A stretch of 64,000 bases of DNA from Caprimulgus europaeus (taxonomy: Eukaryota; Chordata; Aves; Caprimulgiformes; Caprimulgidae): contig OU015526.1 in the NCBI GenBank assembly GCA_907165065.1, positions 64,937,723-65,001,722 of the forward strand, read 5' to 3'. The position numbers were made by a program, and so were the translations under genes. The notes under the pieces were generated by a model. The model saw nothing but the letters and a program-made list of their open reading frames with translations, did not search any database and was not told the origin of the DNA. Each line of letters starts with the position of its first letter. Position 1 is the stretch's first letter. Below are positions 52,579 through 64,000 of the stretch, in pieces.

Positions 52579-53359
52579 GAGAGAAGAGCCTCTGGCATCC
52601 AGAAAGGAGCACAGAGCAGGCCACAGTAAAAGCATTTCTCCCGTATTCCAGACATGGAGGTAACGTCTTAAAGTGGGACTTGCCACGGCTAATGAAGGGA
52701 GGCTGAATTTAAAGTGAGAGGATACTTGTTCAGAAAAAACTCCTGGTGCTTAGATCTCTCCTGTCTTTGTCACAGAGTGAGCTAGGGCATGCTCATGTGC
52801 ATGTTTAGCTTGTGTATTTCTCCTGTGCTTTTACTGTTTGGTCCACATGCTTCCTCAGCTCTCTGGGGCTGAAAGGTAAAGGGTTTATGAACAGCAAACC
52901 CATTCAAGAACGTGAGGAATATATGTGATGATGCAGGCGCTGCCAAAATTCAGCCTGAGGGATGTCGTGGGTCGTGTGGCTGAGTCTGTAAAGGGGTAAA
53001 ATAGCAAACCTGTCTGCGGAGGAGGGCAGTCAAAACTTTGGATTTTGGGGACAGGGGTCTGAAGAGGATCATCTGCAGTGCTGCAGCAGCTATTCTGTTG
53101 TGTGTTTTAGGAGACTGCTCATGAACTTGATGATGGCTGAAATCAATCTCAATCTATTGCTTCCCCTTCTTTCTTTAAGATGTGGACTTTTTTCAGTTAA
53201 CATGTGCAGTGCAGGTATTATGTTTATTTGCTGTTTGGTCAAATTTATTGAATGTATTCATTTTCATTAATCAGCCTGTCAGGGTGTTTTTTCTTTTTCT
53301 TTTCTTCTTTTTTTTTAATATTATGTAAACATACTGTACCTTTTGTTTCCTGGGAACCC

Positions 53360-53830
53360 TTGACCCTCAGCAGAACTGTGGCTTCTCAGTGCTTGATTAG
53401 CTGGGTTAATTTCATTTTGCACAACTATAACTAATGGCCATTTAAAACTGCCAGAAGCCCGCCACGGGTTTCTCTTTGTGCCTGACCGTATTTGTGAGCA
53501 GCACATTAATCAGCACTCTGTGTCACGCTTTATTGCTTAATGATGAGGGTTAACTGACCACTTCCTAGTAATAATGAAAAACAGAGGTCAGCAATCACTG
53601 AGCACAGAGGATCTCTTCCGACTTGTACTTTTACTCCTTCATCCTCAGGCAGTGACAAATGTGTCCGCTCCACCACTTAAACATGAACACTTATCTTTAA
53701 AGTTCATCTTAATTATGGATCAATCCGTGTCACGTGTTTACCCAATCGAAACAATCAAAACCACTGAGCCAGTTACCTAATTAAAGTCGATGTAATCATA
53801 TGTGCGGGAAAACATTGTTCGATTTGGCAA
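53360..53830. promoter_or_regulatory. Strongest candidate enhancer / conserved non-coding element
   Basis: This stretch stands out from the flanking intron. It has no simple repeats and keeps about a dozen CpG in AT-rich DNA (GCCCGCCACGGG, GACCGTATTTG, TGTCACGCTTTATTG, TCTTCCGACTTG, CAATCCGTGTCACGTG, AAAGTCGATG, TGTGCGGG, TGTTCGATTTGG). Motifs are packed: an E-box CACGTG at 53731 overlapping a forkhead-like TGTTTAC at 53735; AATTATGGATCAAT; CACATTAATCAGC; SOX-like AACAAT and ACATTGTTC; CCTAATTAAAG; and a nuclear receptor half-site AGAGGTCAG near 53584. It lies in the intron after the zinc-finger exon, so NR3C2 itself is the nearest possible target. Sequence texture is seen; enhancer function is inferred. 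Confidence 0.45.
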
Positions 53831-56800
53831 AGTCTGGTTTAGGAGTCTGCAGTTACAGCCGTAATGTAATGTGTGGATGAGGCACTGGAGCTCCCCAGCC
53901 CAGATATTTTATGATAGTTCAGTAATCCATGTCTCTTCCAAGAACTGTAGTTTAATTTCTGCATGCAGATACAGAGACTGCCGTAGTTCACCTTACTCAC
54001 AGGTTTTGATGATGCTGGTTCAAAAATTCATGTTGAAGGGTGCTTTTAGATTTTTTTTTTCCCCTCAAGTTTGTAGTTCTACTGCTAGTTTTGTTTTGTG
54101 CAAGCTTCATGTATGTGGGACATCATGGTGGCTGCTGTGGTAGGTGGCATCACTGACTGAGCAGAAGTTACCTCCCTACCTGAACAAGGTGGGCAGGTGA
54201 TGTGGAGTGAGGAAGGGATGACCAGTGTTTACCTCCCTCCCATCAGCTCTAGGGTGTGCTTACCTCTGGCCCACAGCCAGAGCTTTGGGGAGGCTGGACT
54301 GCACAGGGGTGTGGGAGCACAGACCCAGCTCCTCCAGAGCTGCTCTGCTCTGTGGTTAGGACCTGAGAGCTCCATTTCCTCTTCCTATAAAGTTTTAGGA
54401 AAGCAGAGAACATAAATTAGAAGCCAATGTTGTCATCGTTTTCTAAGGTAAATATTTGTTTGAACTCCTGAAGCTGAACTCCAGATTATGAGGGAGGTTT
54501 TGCAGACTCCTGTACCAGCACGGTGTATCGCGTGCTGTGGAGCTGCTGTAATGTCTTCTGCTCTTCTTCTCAGGAGCATGTGGGACAAAGAGGGAGAGGT
54601 GACATGGGGTATGTGTGGGACATCCATCCCTTAGTGCAATTCTTGTCTGCTACAGCAGCACCTGATGAACCACTGTCAGGCTGTGTTGCTGTCTGGTAGA
54701 AGTAATCTGGAGGCTGTGTTTCCTGGGGTCATTTTTCATCCATAAGTTCCCGTGGCTGCCACCAGCTGTTTTCTCCATGCCTACAGAGAGCAGCAGAGGT
54801 GGCAGCAGGCCTGTTTTGGGATCACACCCTGAGACAGGCTCAGCAAAGGAGGTCCCAGGGGCTGTGAAAGCTTGTGGGCAGAGCTGGAGTTGCGTGTAGC
54901 AGAGCTGTGAGCACTGGCACCTGGCATGGAGACCGGTACCCCAACCAGGAGGTTGTCAACCTCCTTGGAGAGCAATCTCTTAAAAATGCTAAATACTCAG
55001 AAAAATAAAGTTGTGGGAATAACACGACAGGCTCAATGCATTAGTAGATGCTTTTAATATTTTTGGCTTCACTCTTGTTTGGCTTCAGTTTCCAATCTGT
55101 AAAGTAGAGATGGTTATGCCATCTTCTAGGGGTCCTGCATTCAGCCCTAATGGTGTAGAGATAGATAGTCTTTTAACTTTCTGCCCCCAGATAATTTTCT
55201 TCTCAGCTGCTTCTATTTATCCAGCTAGCACCCATCTGCATCCCCTGCCCTTTCTTCTGGCCAGCATTCACCTCTGGACCTTTTACTTTCTCTTTTGGTC
55301 ATCAGCTTCCACACTGTGAGAGTCTCCTGACTGTTTCCCCTCTTCCCCAGCTTCTCCAGTATCCCACTGCCAACATCTCCTTCCTTCCTCCACTGCTTTT
55401 TGGGGAGCCTTTCTCCTTCCAAGTCTACTGCAAAGTCCCCAAACCCCTGTCCTCTCTCCTCATTGAGTTCCTGGTGGATCCCTTTGCTCTCGCAACCTGT
55501 GCTTTGTTCTTCCCGCCGAGCTCTTCCCTTGCTGTGTCCTGAGAGTGTGATGGGGTTTTTCTGCATGGAGTTCCTGTACCAAAGCATTGCCTGGCATGAG
55601 GAAGAGGTGGCTGGAGCACAAGCTTAGCTCAGACCTTCTGCCCTGGTTCATACTCTTTGCAGAAGGAAACTTTGGAGGTTGGCAGCCAACCTCTACCAAA
55701 ACCTTTGCAAATCATATCACGTACAAACTGCAACTTTTCTGTGTTTTATACTGTGATCCGTTATAATTTTAAGTGATAATGTATGAGATGGCAAAAGGCA
55801 CATCTGTGGTATCAGAGCAGTGATGCTTCAAAGGGTCTGTCTCAAAGTGTGAAGGCTCTTGAGCTTCTCAGATATGTCTGTGAAAAATGTAACGTGGGGA
55901 AAAACCAACATGTTTCTCCCTACCCTTATTCACAAACTAACTTTGCAGTAGGCTTAGTGCTTCTAGCTGATACATTCTTACCCTCACAAAATAAAATTCA
56001 GCCTGAGGCAGACATCCAGTATGGAAAATTTCAGCCCTAACTGCTAATGTGTGGTAAAGTTAAGCAATAGAAAATGAGGTCTTAAAATGAGAAGTGTCAG
56101 GCAACCTTAACTGCATGTAGTCCTACAAGATCCACTGATGATAATCTGGTTTTTGACAGATTTCATCCAATTTGCAGATTCATTTTTTACATATACTATA
56201 CAAAGAAAGGGAAAAAGTGTCCCTGGAGTAGGACTCTCAGGCTTATAGATGCCACCTTGTAAGCAGTGAAAGCAATGATCAACCATGCAGTCATTTTACC
56301 TTCTGCCAAACCTTTAACACTATACTGCAGAAAGTCTATTAAAAAAAATTTGTAATATAAAATCCAGGCACTGATGCACTGAAGCTGGGACCCGTTGAAT
56401 TTGTGCCAGTTCTTATCTCATTCTCATAAATATAAATGTAGGTTGCAGGTAAATGATGAATTGTAAGAATATTGCAGAAATTGTAACATAAAGCTTGCAT
56501 TACTTGCATAAGCAAAAGCCTAGGCTAGCATGCTATTCAGATATGCGTATCCAACACAATTTTAGTAATAAATGCTGACTTTCCAGTAAACACTGCAGAC
56601 TTCTATCTTGTTCCAGGTCCCCCTCCCGTGGTTGGTTTGTTTTTTGGTTTTGTTTTTTCCTCCCATTTATGAGCTAAAAATATGTCCAAGGTATTTCTTC
56701 AGAATGGAACTATGAACTTTGCTTATTTGAAGCATCAAGAAGTGATTTTAAGCACAAGCTAGCTGAAAGGGGTGGGAGCACATGGTTACCTTTAAGATAA

Positions 56801-57734
56801 CATTTCTGGGAAGCCTGACCTATTGGTAGAGGGGCTTGGGAATTCTCTGTGCCCAAACACGGCTGTTGGCCTGAAATGTTGTTTGGGGGTTATATAGCAA
56901 GCTGCATCCCAGCAGGCTTGTTTGCAGGCTGCCTGCAGCTGGGCTTTGCTTTATTTTGGTTGGTTTCTTGGTTTTTTTTTCTTTTTTTTTCCTTTTCCCC
57001 TCCCCAGATTGCACACAAAACCTGTGTGAATGGTAATCACCCGTTCCCTAGATCAGATTCTGGCAGTGACTACATGACTTTTAAAGTGTCTTTCAGTAGA
57101 GCCCTGCTGACAGCTCCACAGTTATATAAAAAGCTGCCTTCCTAAAAATCACTTCCCAGCAATGTTGGTGCATGAGGAGCTAGGAGAATCCAGTTAGTTT
57201 CCTGTTAGGATATAATTTGTTATTTTTCAGAACCGTTCCACCTGGCTTACACAGTCTGGGGTAAAAATGTTTGCTTAGTCAGGTCTCTTTGCCTGGGCAG
57301 GATACCTTGATGCTATATGTTTGTGGCAAAGACTTGTGTACGTAGGTAACACTGTTTATTTTGAATAGTCCCACAGAAAATAAACTTTAGATGTGAATAA
57401 CTCTTTCCAGTATCAGCAATAAAATGTGAAATTTCAAGCAATAGTCTCCATCTCAGTTAGCCATAATTCATTCCTGGGAGAATGTCACTGGTATGTAGCC
57501 CGATTTTTGTTTTTTTCCTTGCTTAACCTTATTCTGTTCATCAGGTCAAAATCTTTGTGTACTCTTTATTCTTAAAACTAGGCACATGCTTAAGTGCCCA
57601 AGGCAAAAGGGCTTAAGGCACGTGACTGGAGACTTGAACTAGGCTGTTATCATTTCCTGTCTCTAATTATCAGAGAAGTTACAGGCGGGTAAAGGGCTAC
57701 TTTAAATTTTCTTGGTAAATCACTCCCTCCGGCT
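53831..57734 (+). other. NR3C2: NR3C2 downstream intron, partly GC-richer, no gene seen
   Basis: The stretch 54180-55000 is somewhat GC-richer with overlapping chance frames. From 55190 to about 55560 the + strand is markedly pyrimidine-rich (CTTCCTTCCTCCACTGC and similar), with frames of up to 120 codons on the opposite strand that reflect composition. A short MIR-core-like snippet, GGCTTCAGTTTCCAATCTGT followed by AAAGTAGAGATGG, is at about 55081-55115. No recognisable protein or RNA gene. Confidence 0.55.
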
Positions 57735-57960
57735 TCTAATCATTTCCGTTCCACTTCTCTGGACTTCCTCCAGTTTGTTTATATCTTCCAGTAATGAAGT
57801 GCCTGAACTGCATACAGTATTCCAGGTGTGGCTGCAAAAGAACTGCATAAAGCAAGCACTGCCATGCCAACCTGCTCCGCTGTGTAATGCTCCTACAGAA
57901 AGTGCCAGAGGTGTGATTGGCGCTTAGTTCTCCTTTGCCACATTGCTTCTTAGATCCAGA
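57735..57960 (-). mobile_element. Ancient CR1/L3-like LINE relic, minus strand
   Basis: TTCTCTGGACTTCCTCCAGT, TTGTTTATATCTTCCAGTAA, CTGCATACAGTATTCCAGG and TGTGGC correspond in order to the reversed ORF2 end of an old CR1-group element (CTCTGGAC..CCTCCA.TTTGT...TGGACACAGTATTCCAG.TG.GGC). No open frame survives. The right edge is a guess, because similarity decays after about 57850. Confidence 0.65.
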
Positions 57961-60900
57961 CTATCCTTTTATTCCTAGATGTCTTTTCATGTTGATGCTT
58001 TACAAATTTTGTGTTGTTATTTTGCTTTGTTGTTAACTCTTTATTTTGAATTGCTCCCTCGGTACGTGCAGTAGCATTTTTCCAACTGCAATTTTAATGC
58101 TTGTTTCCTGTCTTTGCTTCTGATTTCTTGACACCCTTTTATATTATTTTTCTATCCACACTTATGCTGACAACTCTTCCTCCTTTCTTCCTACTTCCAG
58201 TGAAAAGATGAAAATAAGCAGTAGTCCCTCTGATGCTCTGCAGATTATCTTCCCAGTATGATAAACTGCCTCCATTTGGCAGTGGCTTATCCTCAGTAGG
58301 AATTTGCTGTAGAAGTTTTTAATAACAGAATTGGTATAGGGTCTTCTCATCAAATATATCTTGACAAATAGTAACAGTGAACTGGACTCTAGATTTCTTG
58401 CTTACTGAATAAACATTTTTTTTTTCCTCAGGTGAGGAATAGAAGGAGAGGGAGGTTAGTGGATGAGAAATGTAGTGGATAAAATGAACTGGGCATTGTG
58501 CATCAGTGAATAAATAAAATACATTTCCTGCATGAGTGCATCTCCAACAGTATTTCCATATCTGTATACTTCACCCTTCAAAGTAAGTATTCCTGATCTG
58601 CTGCAATGGTGGCTCAATATCTTCAGGGATCATTACCTTGGAAATATGAGGGGTAAGGATGCTCCTAGAGGCAGAAGTAGTATGCTGTGTCCAAGAGGGA
58701 ACTGCCAACCAGCACTTTTTTTCCCTGCAAAGAAATAGTGGATTTTTTTGCATTTATGACCTGATTTCCCCTTTTAGTTGGTGTAGACATCTAAACTTGG
58801 GTAAATAGAGGTAAAGCACCGTCATTCCTATCCTGCAGAGTCCTCTGGTTGCTTTGTACAGGTATAAATGGCTTTGTACTCTTGGACTACTTTCAGCTTT
58901 GCCTTGCCAAAAAACACTACTGCAGAAGAAATTGTGGACCTTCAAGCAGTCCAAGAAGGCCCGTGAGGATGATGTGCCTCTTTCAGAGGCTGGAGAAGCT
59001 TTGTGGAGGCATCATCTGAACATAGGCTCTCCCCACCATGACCTACATGCTCCGCTTTCCAGCTTTTCTTTGTCCTTCTGAAAGTCATACCTTCCGTGCT
59101 TCTACGATATTTTGCATGTTGTTCTCTTACCATTTTTTGTCATGTCAGGTAGCTGATGGGTTAACTCAAGACCAGGGTATAGGTGCCATCTGGAAGAAAC
59201 AGTTCCACTGGTTTCATCAGCACTAGCATAGAGAGGTCTTCTGTACCAGCTTCTCCAGGCTTAGAGGGGCTCTAATGGCAGAGCAAGTCAGGCTCCAGTT
59301 ATCTTTTCATTGCATCTATTCCCTTTCAAATATCAGTTCACTTTTGCACTTCATCTTGTGTTACAACTACTTTAACTTTGGTCTTCTGGTTCACTAAAAG
59401 TCAATCTGTCTCTTTGGAAAACCTCCGAAACCCAACAACAACCGATCTTTCCACATAACTTTTTAATTATTTCTGCATGTGAGTTTTGGCTGTGCTCCCA
59501 CTTTGAAATCACTACGCTGCTTCAGACTGTAAATAAGTGGGACTGGATTAATAAATTGTATGAAACATGGTGCCACACTTCATTATAATCCACTTATCAA
59601 AGTGGAAAAACCTTTTAATACATAAAGTGCATCTGCTTTTAATTTCAGTTTTGATCTTTTCTTTGTATGTTTTCAGACACGAACGTACCTTTTCAGGGAG
59701 GCTTTTAATGCTGGTGCCTCATAGTTTCAAAGTTACTTTTGAAGATGGCAAAACAGCTAGAAAATTTGGGATGTATTAGGAAAAGCATAGGACTGGATTA
59801 TCCTCATGTAATTAGAGATTGGATTGCACTGCACCACACTTGAAATCTGGCATAACTAGAAGGCAGGTCAGGTTTTTGATGTCAGTGATCTTTTCAAAAT
59901 TTGCATTTTCTTAATTCAAATTTTATCACTTTTACTCACAAAACATGTTTCAGATAAGTGGAATTTTGGCTTTAGTCACTATCATTTTTCAAAGATATAA
60001 CAATTGCTTTTGATGCCAGTAGTGGAATCCACCATTTACAGAAGACAAAAATACATGTGTCAGCCACCTGAAACTGAGGTTGAGCTCATACGATGGCTTC
60101 ACGCTGGGTGACCACCACTCTCAATCATCCGTTTGCTTCACTGACCTCTCTTGCAAGCTTTAGCTCTGATAGCTGTTGCTGAAGAAGTTGGTGTTTGGCA
60201 GTGGCTAGCATCTCTAACAAGAAAATTGCTGTGTTTTATGAAGGTTAACCCAAAGGATTTTTGTGCTGCTCATGCGTTTTTTGTAAGCAATGACATTTCG
60301 GTTCACATGAGTTTGTATTAAATAGCTACTTGCAGGAAACTAAAATTAATTCAATCTGCTTAGTACTACTGGAATTTTAATTATGAAAATTGAATTAGAA
60401 TTGTAAAAAGTCTGTGTTCAAACATGCGTCATGTGAAGTTAAATGTGAATAGACTGAGAAATGTTTTATTTTGTTTTTCTTAAATGTATTCAATGCAAGG
60501 AGCGAGGATACATACCGTGGAGGAGGAGCTACCCTCATCCAGGACTGAATTCTGGATATAAATTAAGTAGTAATTGGTCTTTAGTTTTCACTGAGCAAAA
60601 GAAATTTTGAAACATCCATTAGGTAAATTAGGCAGAATGATTTTTGAAACTAGAAGGGAATAATTTGATTTATGCCTTGGTGGTGGTGTATTTATGCTCT
60701 GACATGAGGTTTTTTTGTGTTATCCTGTGTCTCTCTTTTCAGTTCTGTTTTCAGGGGCCACTATCGTTTGGGCCGATACTTGTCTTTACCCAAATATCCA
60801 TTCCCTTATAACGAAGGGAAGGTCTGATCCCTTCAAGATCTCACTCTGGCATATGAATGATCTGTCTGAAAAAATGGTTATGCTTTAAAAGATTTTTTTT

Positions 60901-62411
60901 TTTTTTTTTAAACTCCCAGTGGTAACTTTATAGGTGTAGAAAATGCTGGATACAGATCAAGTCATCCCTGCCTTTAGTTGTTCAAGATGTGGGACGATTC
61001 CAGTGCAAGAGATTACCACTTCATTTATTCCTGTGGCAAAGCAACTTGCAGTTCCTAGTGAAAAGCTGTGGTAATGAAGGCATGGATTTGGTGCCCAGCA
61101 TGATGGCTGTCACTCAAAAGACAAGCTTTGCTCTTGCTTTGAGCTCATCCTAGTGCCAGAGGCATTGGATCCAGCATGCCTGGCTGAAAGGGACTATGGG
61201 GGTATCGCTTGTGAGGTGATCTCCAATAAAATTTGGGATACTTAGGTGAAGCTTCAGTTCCTCAGTGTTTTTGCTGCTGTCTAATACTTTGCTCAGCCTC
61301 TTGAGGTCGGATGAGTAAGCAAAGGATGAATCTGGTGTTTTCCAGGGTGTAGGGGGATTGCCCTGTCCCGTTCAGGGGTTTGTGAACAGGGACTGCAGAC
61401 AGTGTGACCTGGCAAGCCTGACCTGAATTCTGGCAGGTGGAGAGGGCTGGGACCTGCGGCTTTACAGCCTGGAAATTCTGCACCCGCTTTCGGGGGTGCT
61501 TGGAAAGATCCACTCATCCCTTTAAAGATGAAAATAGCTGTTGTAGTTGGTGTAATACCCTTTCTGCTACTTAATTTACACTTTTTGTTCTAGGCTGTTG
61601 CAGTATTTTGACAGTAAATGTACTGTGAAATTTCATTATAATTGTCAAATCTTCTGCTATCCCCTCATCCTCCTGATTCCAACTGTTTCTTCGGATTTAC
61701 CTGGAATAACAAGTGTTGATTCCTAATAAAAATTAAAAAATGGAGAGAAAAATGAAGAAAATAACTAAGTGGACATGTATATATTTCAAAGGGTAAAACA
61801 GACTCCTTTTTAAAAAAGCAGCAAACAAATGCAGAAAACTTTTAAGTTCACTTTGAGCATCTAATACTGCTTTGGTCAACATTTCTGTGTTTGGGATCTC
61901 AGGAGATTCTGTTAAAAGACTCTGTTGTGATGGTATTGCTTTCAGCCTTTAAAAGAAAATTATTACTGACCAGGGTTCCAGAGGAAAAGATTTGTCAACA
62001 TATGTGCTGACAGTATTTTAAATTGTCGCTATTATTCATAGTAATATTCATTATTATGAATTTAGCATATTTCCCGTCCGAGCTGTAGTAAACTGTACAT
62101 GAAAAATGCAAGAGAAAAATATGCTTTGAAGATAATGTGTCATTCACACAGAATAAAATTTATGATCTGCTGAGCATGCTAAATGCAAGGACATAGCAGA
62201 CTTAAACTTCAAATGTTTGCAAAAACCAAAGGGTAGCTACTTTTTTAACAAAAAAAAAAAGGTTAACAGAACTTTTTCACTGAGATCAAGAGTGGGGTAA
62301 AGTTTTACTTTGTGAAACAAACTGCCTATTTTTCTAGTAATATCTTATATAAATAGCTTGCATCTCATAGAAGGAGTCAGCCTGGAATTGCAAATTATAA
62401 AATGAATTATA

Positions 62412-62440
62412 TAATTCTATAATAGAAAATTATAGAATTA
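62412..62440. repeat. Perfect AT-rich hairpin, 12 bp arms, 5 nt loop
   Basis: TAATTCTATAAT, loop AGAAA, ATTATAGAATTA. It lies in an AT-rich setting where such palindromes arise by chance now and then. No target duplication or transposon ends were found. Confidence 0.88.
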
Positions 62441-62620
62441 GTGCTGTATACCTTGATTTTTCTGTCTGTCCTATGAAAATAGTAGTTCTCTCTTATTTTG
62501 TCTGTTCCATTGTCTATGATTACTACAGAGACAGTTTGATACGTGCCTGAATGTATCAGTAGGATAGTGTAGCACACTAAGCAGTTTGAAATAGCAAAGA
62601 GTGTAACAGGCTTCAGTCCC

Positions 62621-62642
62621 ATATTCTTACAAATAAGAATAT
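62621..62642. repeat. Perfect hairpin, 9 bp arms, 4 nt loop
   Basis: ATATTCTTA, loop CAAA, TAAGAATAT. It sits about 180 bp after the other hairpin. Confidence 0.88.
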
Positions 62643-64000
62643 TTTTATGGAGGGGAATGTTTTCAGTGGAGTATTCAACTGAAGAAGCATGGCTTAGGGA
62701 GCCATACAGTCATCTGGAAATCCTTACATTACCAATTACTGCTCCATATTCCAGAATACACCCACCCCAGACCCTCTCAGACATTCCCTTAAATGAACTT
62801 GATATTTCACATAAACCTTATTTTATGCTGTCTACTTCCTGAAATCCTGTTGTAACCGTGAGCTAATTGTAGAGCAGGATACTACATCACGTATGTAAAT
62901 GTAGCAGTGGGCTTCACCAGCTTTAGCAGTCAAAATGGAACGGCATTTTACTTGCAGTTTAAGATTTTTGTATTATGCCTATTTAAAAAGTCTTTCCAGT
63001 CCTTCTCTAGACCACTTCTTGTACACTGAAATTTTCCACTAAAGTGCATTGAAATTTGTAGTATGTCAAGAATGCCTTATCAGATTTTTAGCATGGGAAA
63101 GCAGAAGTAGGCATCATGCATGCAACATGATCTCTTCTAAATCTATCATATGTCCTACTCTGCAGATAACGGCATCTAGAGACTTCAAAATTAGTCTTCA
63201 TTTAAAATTTAAACCCAAATGAAAATTTGGAAACTTGCTGTGAAAGAAAATGCTGTAAAATATTAGAGGTGTGATTTTGTCAAAACAGCATCCTCTAAAG
63301 CTTTAATTTTCACTCTTTGTATTACTGTATCCATTATAATCTAAAATCAAAAGCAATTGAACTGAAAACCAGTTTCAAAACAGAAACAAAGTGATTTAGC
63401 TCGACAGCAGTGTTATTTTGGTGTTTGTAGAGGATTTTTCTCGGTTTTCCTCCTAAACAGAGTTCCAATGCTTTGTGATTTCACTCAATAGTAAATGCTT
63501 TATGAAGATCAGATACTTTTCCTGTTCCTTTTCTGTGCTATCTAATAGCATCCAGCATTTATTTGACCACATGAAAAGGGAATTACCACATAAGTCAGTC
63601 GTGTGGCCATGTTTGGACTTCTAAGATGCTGAACCAAAAGCTTTCCTAGCTCCTCTGGATTTCAGGAGGCCTCAGCTGTCCTCCGTCACCAACTGTTGAT
63701 GTTGGCTGGTTGGTACGAACTCTGCCTCTTTTGTGGAGATGACAGTGGGAGCCTTGGGGATGGTTTTAGTACCAGGTAGGGGTGTATCTTGTGTTGGTGG
63801 CTTGGTCCCTCTGGATAATGGGATGGCTGGAGCACCAGGCACAGGCTTGCAGAGGCTTTCAGAATTCTGCAGAGTGTTTTAATCGTGGCAGAAGAAAATG
63901 CACCCATGGCCCTCAAATATGTGATATTTATGCATATTTTCTTGCCCACTTGTCTCACTGTTGTTAACAGGTGTCATCCCTGCTGGATAGTTTCTCCTGT

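Larger units (their letters stand above)
49271..53359 (+). other. NR3C2: NR3C2 downstream intron, no gene seen
   Basis: AT-rich intron. It holds a T20 run, a perfect small hairpin at 50191-50212 and a GA run at 52559-52578. Open frames are all below 100 codons and match nothing I recognise. Confidence 0.6.
57961..64000 (+). other. NR3C2: NR3C2 downstream intron to the window edge, no gene seen
   Basis: AT-rich intron with a T19 run at about 60891-60909, an A11 run near 62251 and two perfect hairpins at 62412-62440 and 62621-62642. The second zinc-finger exon (known family content: a second four-cysteine finger with the D-box) is not seen, so it must lie beyond position 64000. Confidence 0.65.

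Noticed and set aside
55225-55587. 120-codon minus strand frame rich in Arg, Lys and Glu
   Set aside because: Antisense of a pyrimidine-rich tract, so the purine-rich codons are a composition artefact.

Overview
This is vertebrate nuclear DNA, almost certainly from a bird. The evidence is several truncated CR1 LINEs with the typical avian 3' end (on the minus-strand copies, a run of the type CACAGAATCACAGAAT followed by GGTTGGAAGGGACCT-like sequence), no Alu, L1 or B1-type repeats, a low density of interspersed repeats, and only very old traces of other repeats. I cannot name the species.

The only host coding sequence I can support is one internal exon of 140 bp at 37499..37638 on the + strand. 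It encodes the first zinc finger of a steroid receptor DNA-binding domain. The residues around the finger ([16 protein letters not shown], then [15 protein letters not shown]) fit the mineralocorticoid receptor NR3C2 better than the glucocorticoid, progesterone or androgen receptors. The exon has a clean AG acceptor and a strong GTAAGG donor. Everything else is intron: about 37.5 kb of the upstream intron (intron 2 in mammalian numbering) and about 26.4 kb of the downstream intron (intron 3). I do not see the large N-terminal-domain exon upstream or the second-zinc-finger exon downstream.

Layout: 1-11 kb is unremarkable AT-rich intron; 11.0-17.7 kb holds three CR1 3' ends, one with an open 156-codon piece of the reverse transcriptase C-terminus; 21.5-23.1 kb holds a long, badly decayed reverse-transcriptase relic that is not CR1 and looks RTE-like; 31.4 kb has a GT/CA foldback; 33.4 kb has a (GT)n microsatellite; 36.1-37.6 kb has a MIR-like SINE relic, CAAA/TTTG low-complexity arrays and the exon; 40.2, 45, 48.9 and 57.8 kb hold CR1 pieces of different ages; 47.7-48.0 kb holds an old SINE-like relic. 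Several repeat-free stretches rich in homeodomain-type motifs or retained CpG (20.2, 28.0, 47.5 and especially 53.4-53.8 kb) look like candidate conserved non-coding elements.

There is no operon, prophage, CRISPR array or other microbial system here. The most interesting leads are the non-CR1 LINE relic, the possible enhancer at 53.4-53.8 kb, and complementary CAAA/TTTG arrays that could alternately pair with each other or with the exon's own acceptor tract. The many 60-140 codon open frames elsewhere look like chance frames in non-coding DNA.
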